Of a DNA stretch of 34,942 nucleotides, positions 34,623 to 34,942 are shown in pieces. The stretch spans positions 16,670 to 51,611 of the forward strand of contig JABDFX010000011.1 of the NCBI GenBank assembly GCA_013286315.1. The letters run 5' to 3'. The stretch is from Bacteroidota bacterium. Lineage in GTDB: Bacteria; Bacteroidota; Bacteroidia; Chitinophagales; Chitinophagaceae. The notes below the pieces were generated by a model. That model did no database searches. It was not told where the DNA came from and saw only the letters and a program-made list of their open reading frames with translations. How positions within the stretch are numbered: position 1 is the stretch's first letter; every line of letters begins with the position of its first letter. The position numbers and the translations under genes were made by a program.

Positions 34623-34942
34623 GGCCTGCACCGATCCAGAATATCAACCTTAAAATAGCGATCGTTCTTCAGAATGATAAAAAATTCCTTTAGGTATTCT
34701 TTTATCCCTTTTATTTCCTTATCGGAAAGTTCTCCCTTTAATTGATCCGGTATGGTCATTAGCTTTTCTTCTTTTGAAATAAATTCCCTTCGTACAAATT
34801 CCATTACGCCCGGCGAATGACAGTATCCCCGGTAATATCGCTCTGTCACATGGTTAATATCCAGTTTCTCGCCGTTAATTTCTGAAACAACTGAATAGGG
34901 AGCATTTACCAGTCCCGACATGTCAAAATCATATATCAGTGA
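34616..34942 (-). CDS. Conserved Bacteroidota protein of unknown function, C-terminal part (cut by window edge)
   Basis: The frame is open from the window edge, so the ATG at 34921 is probably internal: seven more codons (SLIYDFD) precede it without a stop. The visible 108 residues read YDFDMSGLVNAPYSV, then VTERYYRGYCHSP, then YLKEFFIILKNDRYFK with a Cys near the end. I know similar DFD-SGLVNAPY segments from uncharacterised Bacteroidota proteins but cannot name a function. The C-terminus ends inside a heptamer array, which writes the stop codon. The N-terminal part, with any catalytic motif or signal peptide, is outside the window. Confidence 0.65.
   Translation of the reverse strand, partial: SLIYDFDMSGLVNAPYSVVSEINGEKLDINHVTERYYRGYCHSPGVMEFVRREFISKEEKLMTIPDQLKGELSDKEIKGIKEYLKEFFIILKNDRYFKVDILDRCRPK

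Overview
The window looks like a chromosomal segment of a gliding-type Bacteroidota, most likely family Chitinophagaceae. This rests on a PorP/SprF protein paired with a surface protein carrying a CHU_C-type type IX secretion C-terminus, TAnnTTTG promoter motifs, start codons without clear Shine-Dalgarno sequences, and protein styles typical of that group. No species can be named from the sequence alone.

Layout. At the left edge (1-1700) lies the start of a LamG-like secreted protein that runs off the window. It is followed by a gene-poor stretch holding one small coiled-coil ORF with a good terminator, a decayed ECF sigma-factor fragment and a tRNA-Val(GAC) with its own promoter. From 1699 to 16605 seven minus-strand genes encode two tripartite RND multidrug exporters. 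Read 5' to 3' they are adaptor, pump and TolC (system B), then TolC, adaptor and two tandem, translationally coupled pumps (system A). From 16719 to 26074 a second minus-strand run encodes a 1248-residue repeat-rich adhesin-like protein, a PorP/SprF partner, three exported proteins of unknown function (one with TPR repeats) and, last, proline dehydrogenase. A plus-strand pair (26689-28359) encodes a dipeptide epimerase and an acyl-CoA thioesterase. The right part (28395-34942) holds, all on the minus strand, a GNAT acetyltransferase, an M16 zinc protease, ribosomal protein S1 and two uncharacterised proteins, the outer one cut by the window edge.

How the genes work together. The efflux genes should form two inner-membrane to outer-membrane export conduits. 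The adhesin and PorP/SprF genes look like a type IX secretion substrate with its dedicated outer-membrane partner, and the three unknown proteins may process or anchor it. The remaining genes are housekeeping or metabolic.

The most unexpected signal is outside the genes. At least seven intergenic gaps carry short degenerate tandem arrays with a 7-bp period. The unit sequence differs between most loci but the period is constant. Four arrays supply or directly abut the stop codon of a neighbouring minus-strand gene, and one supplies the first base of a start codon.
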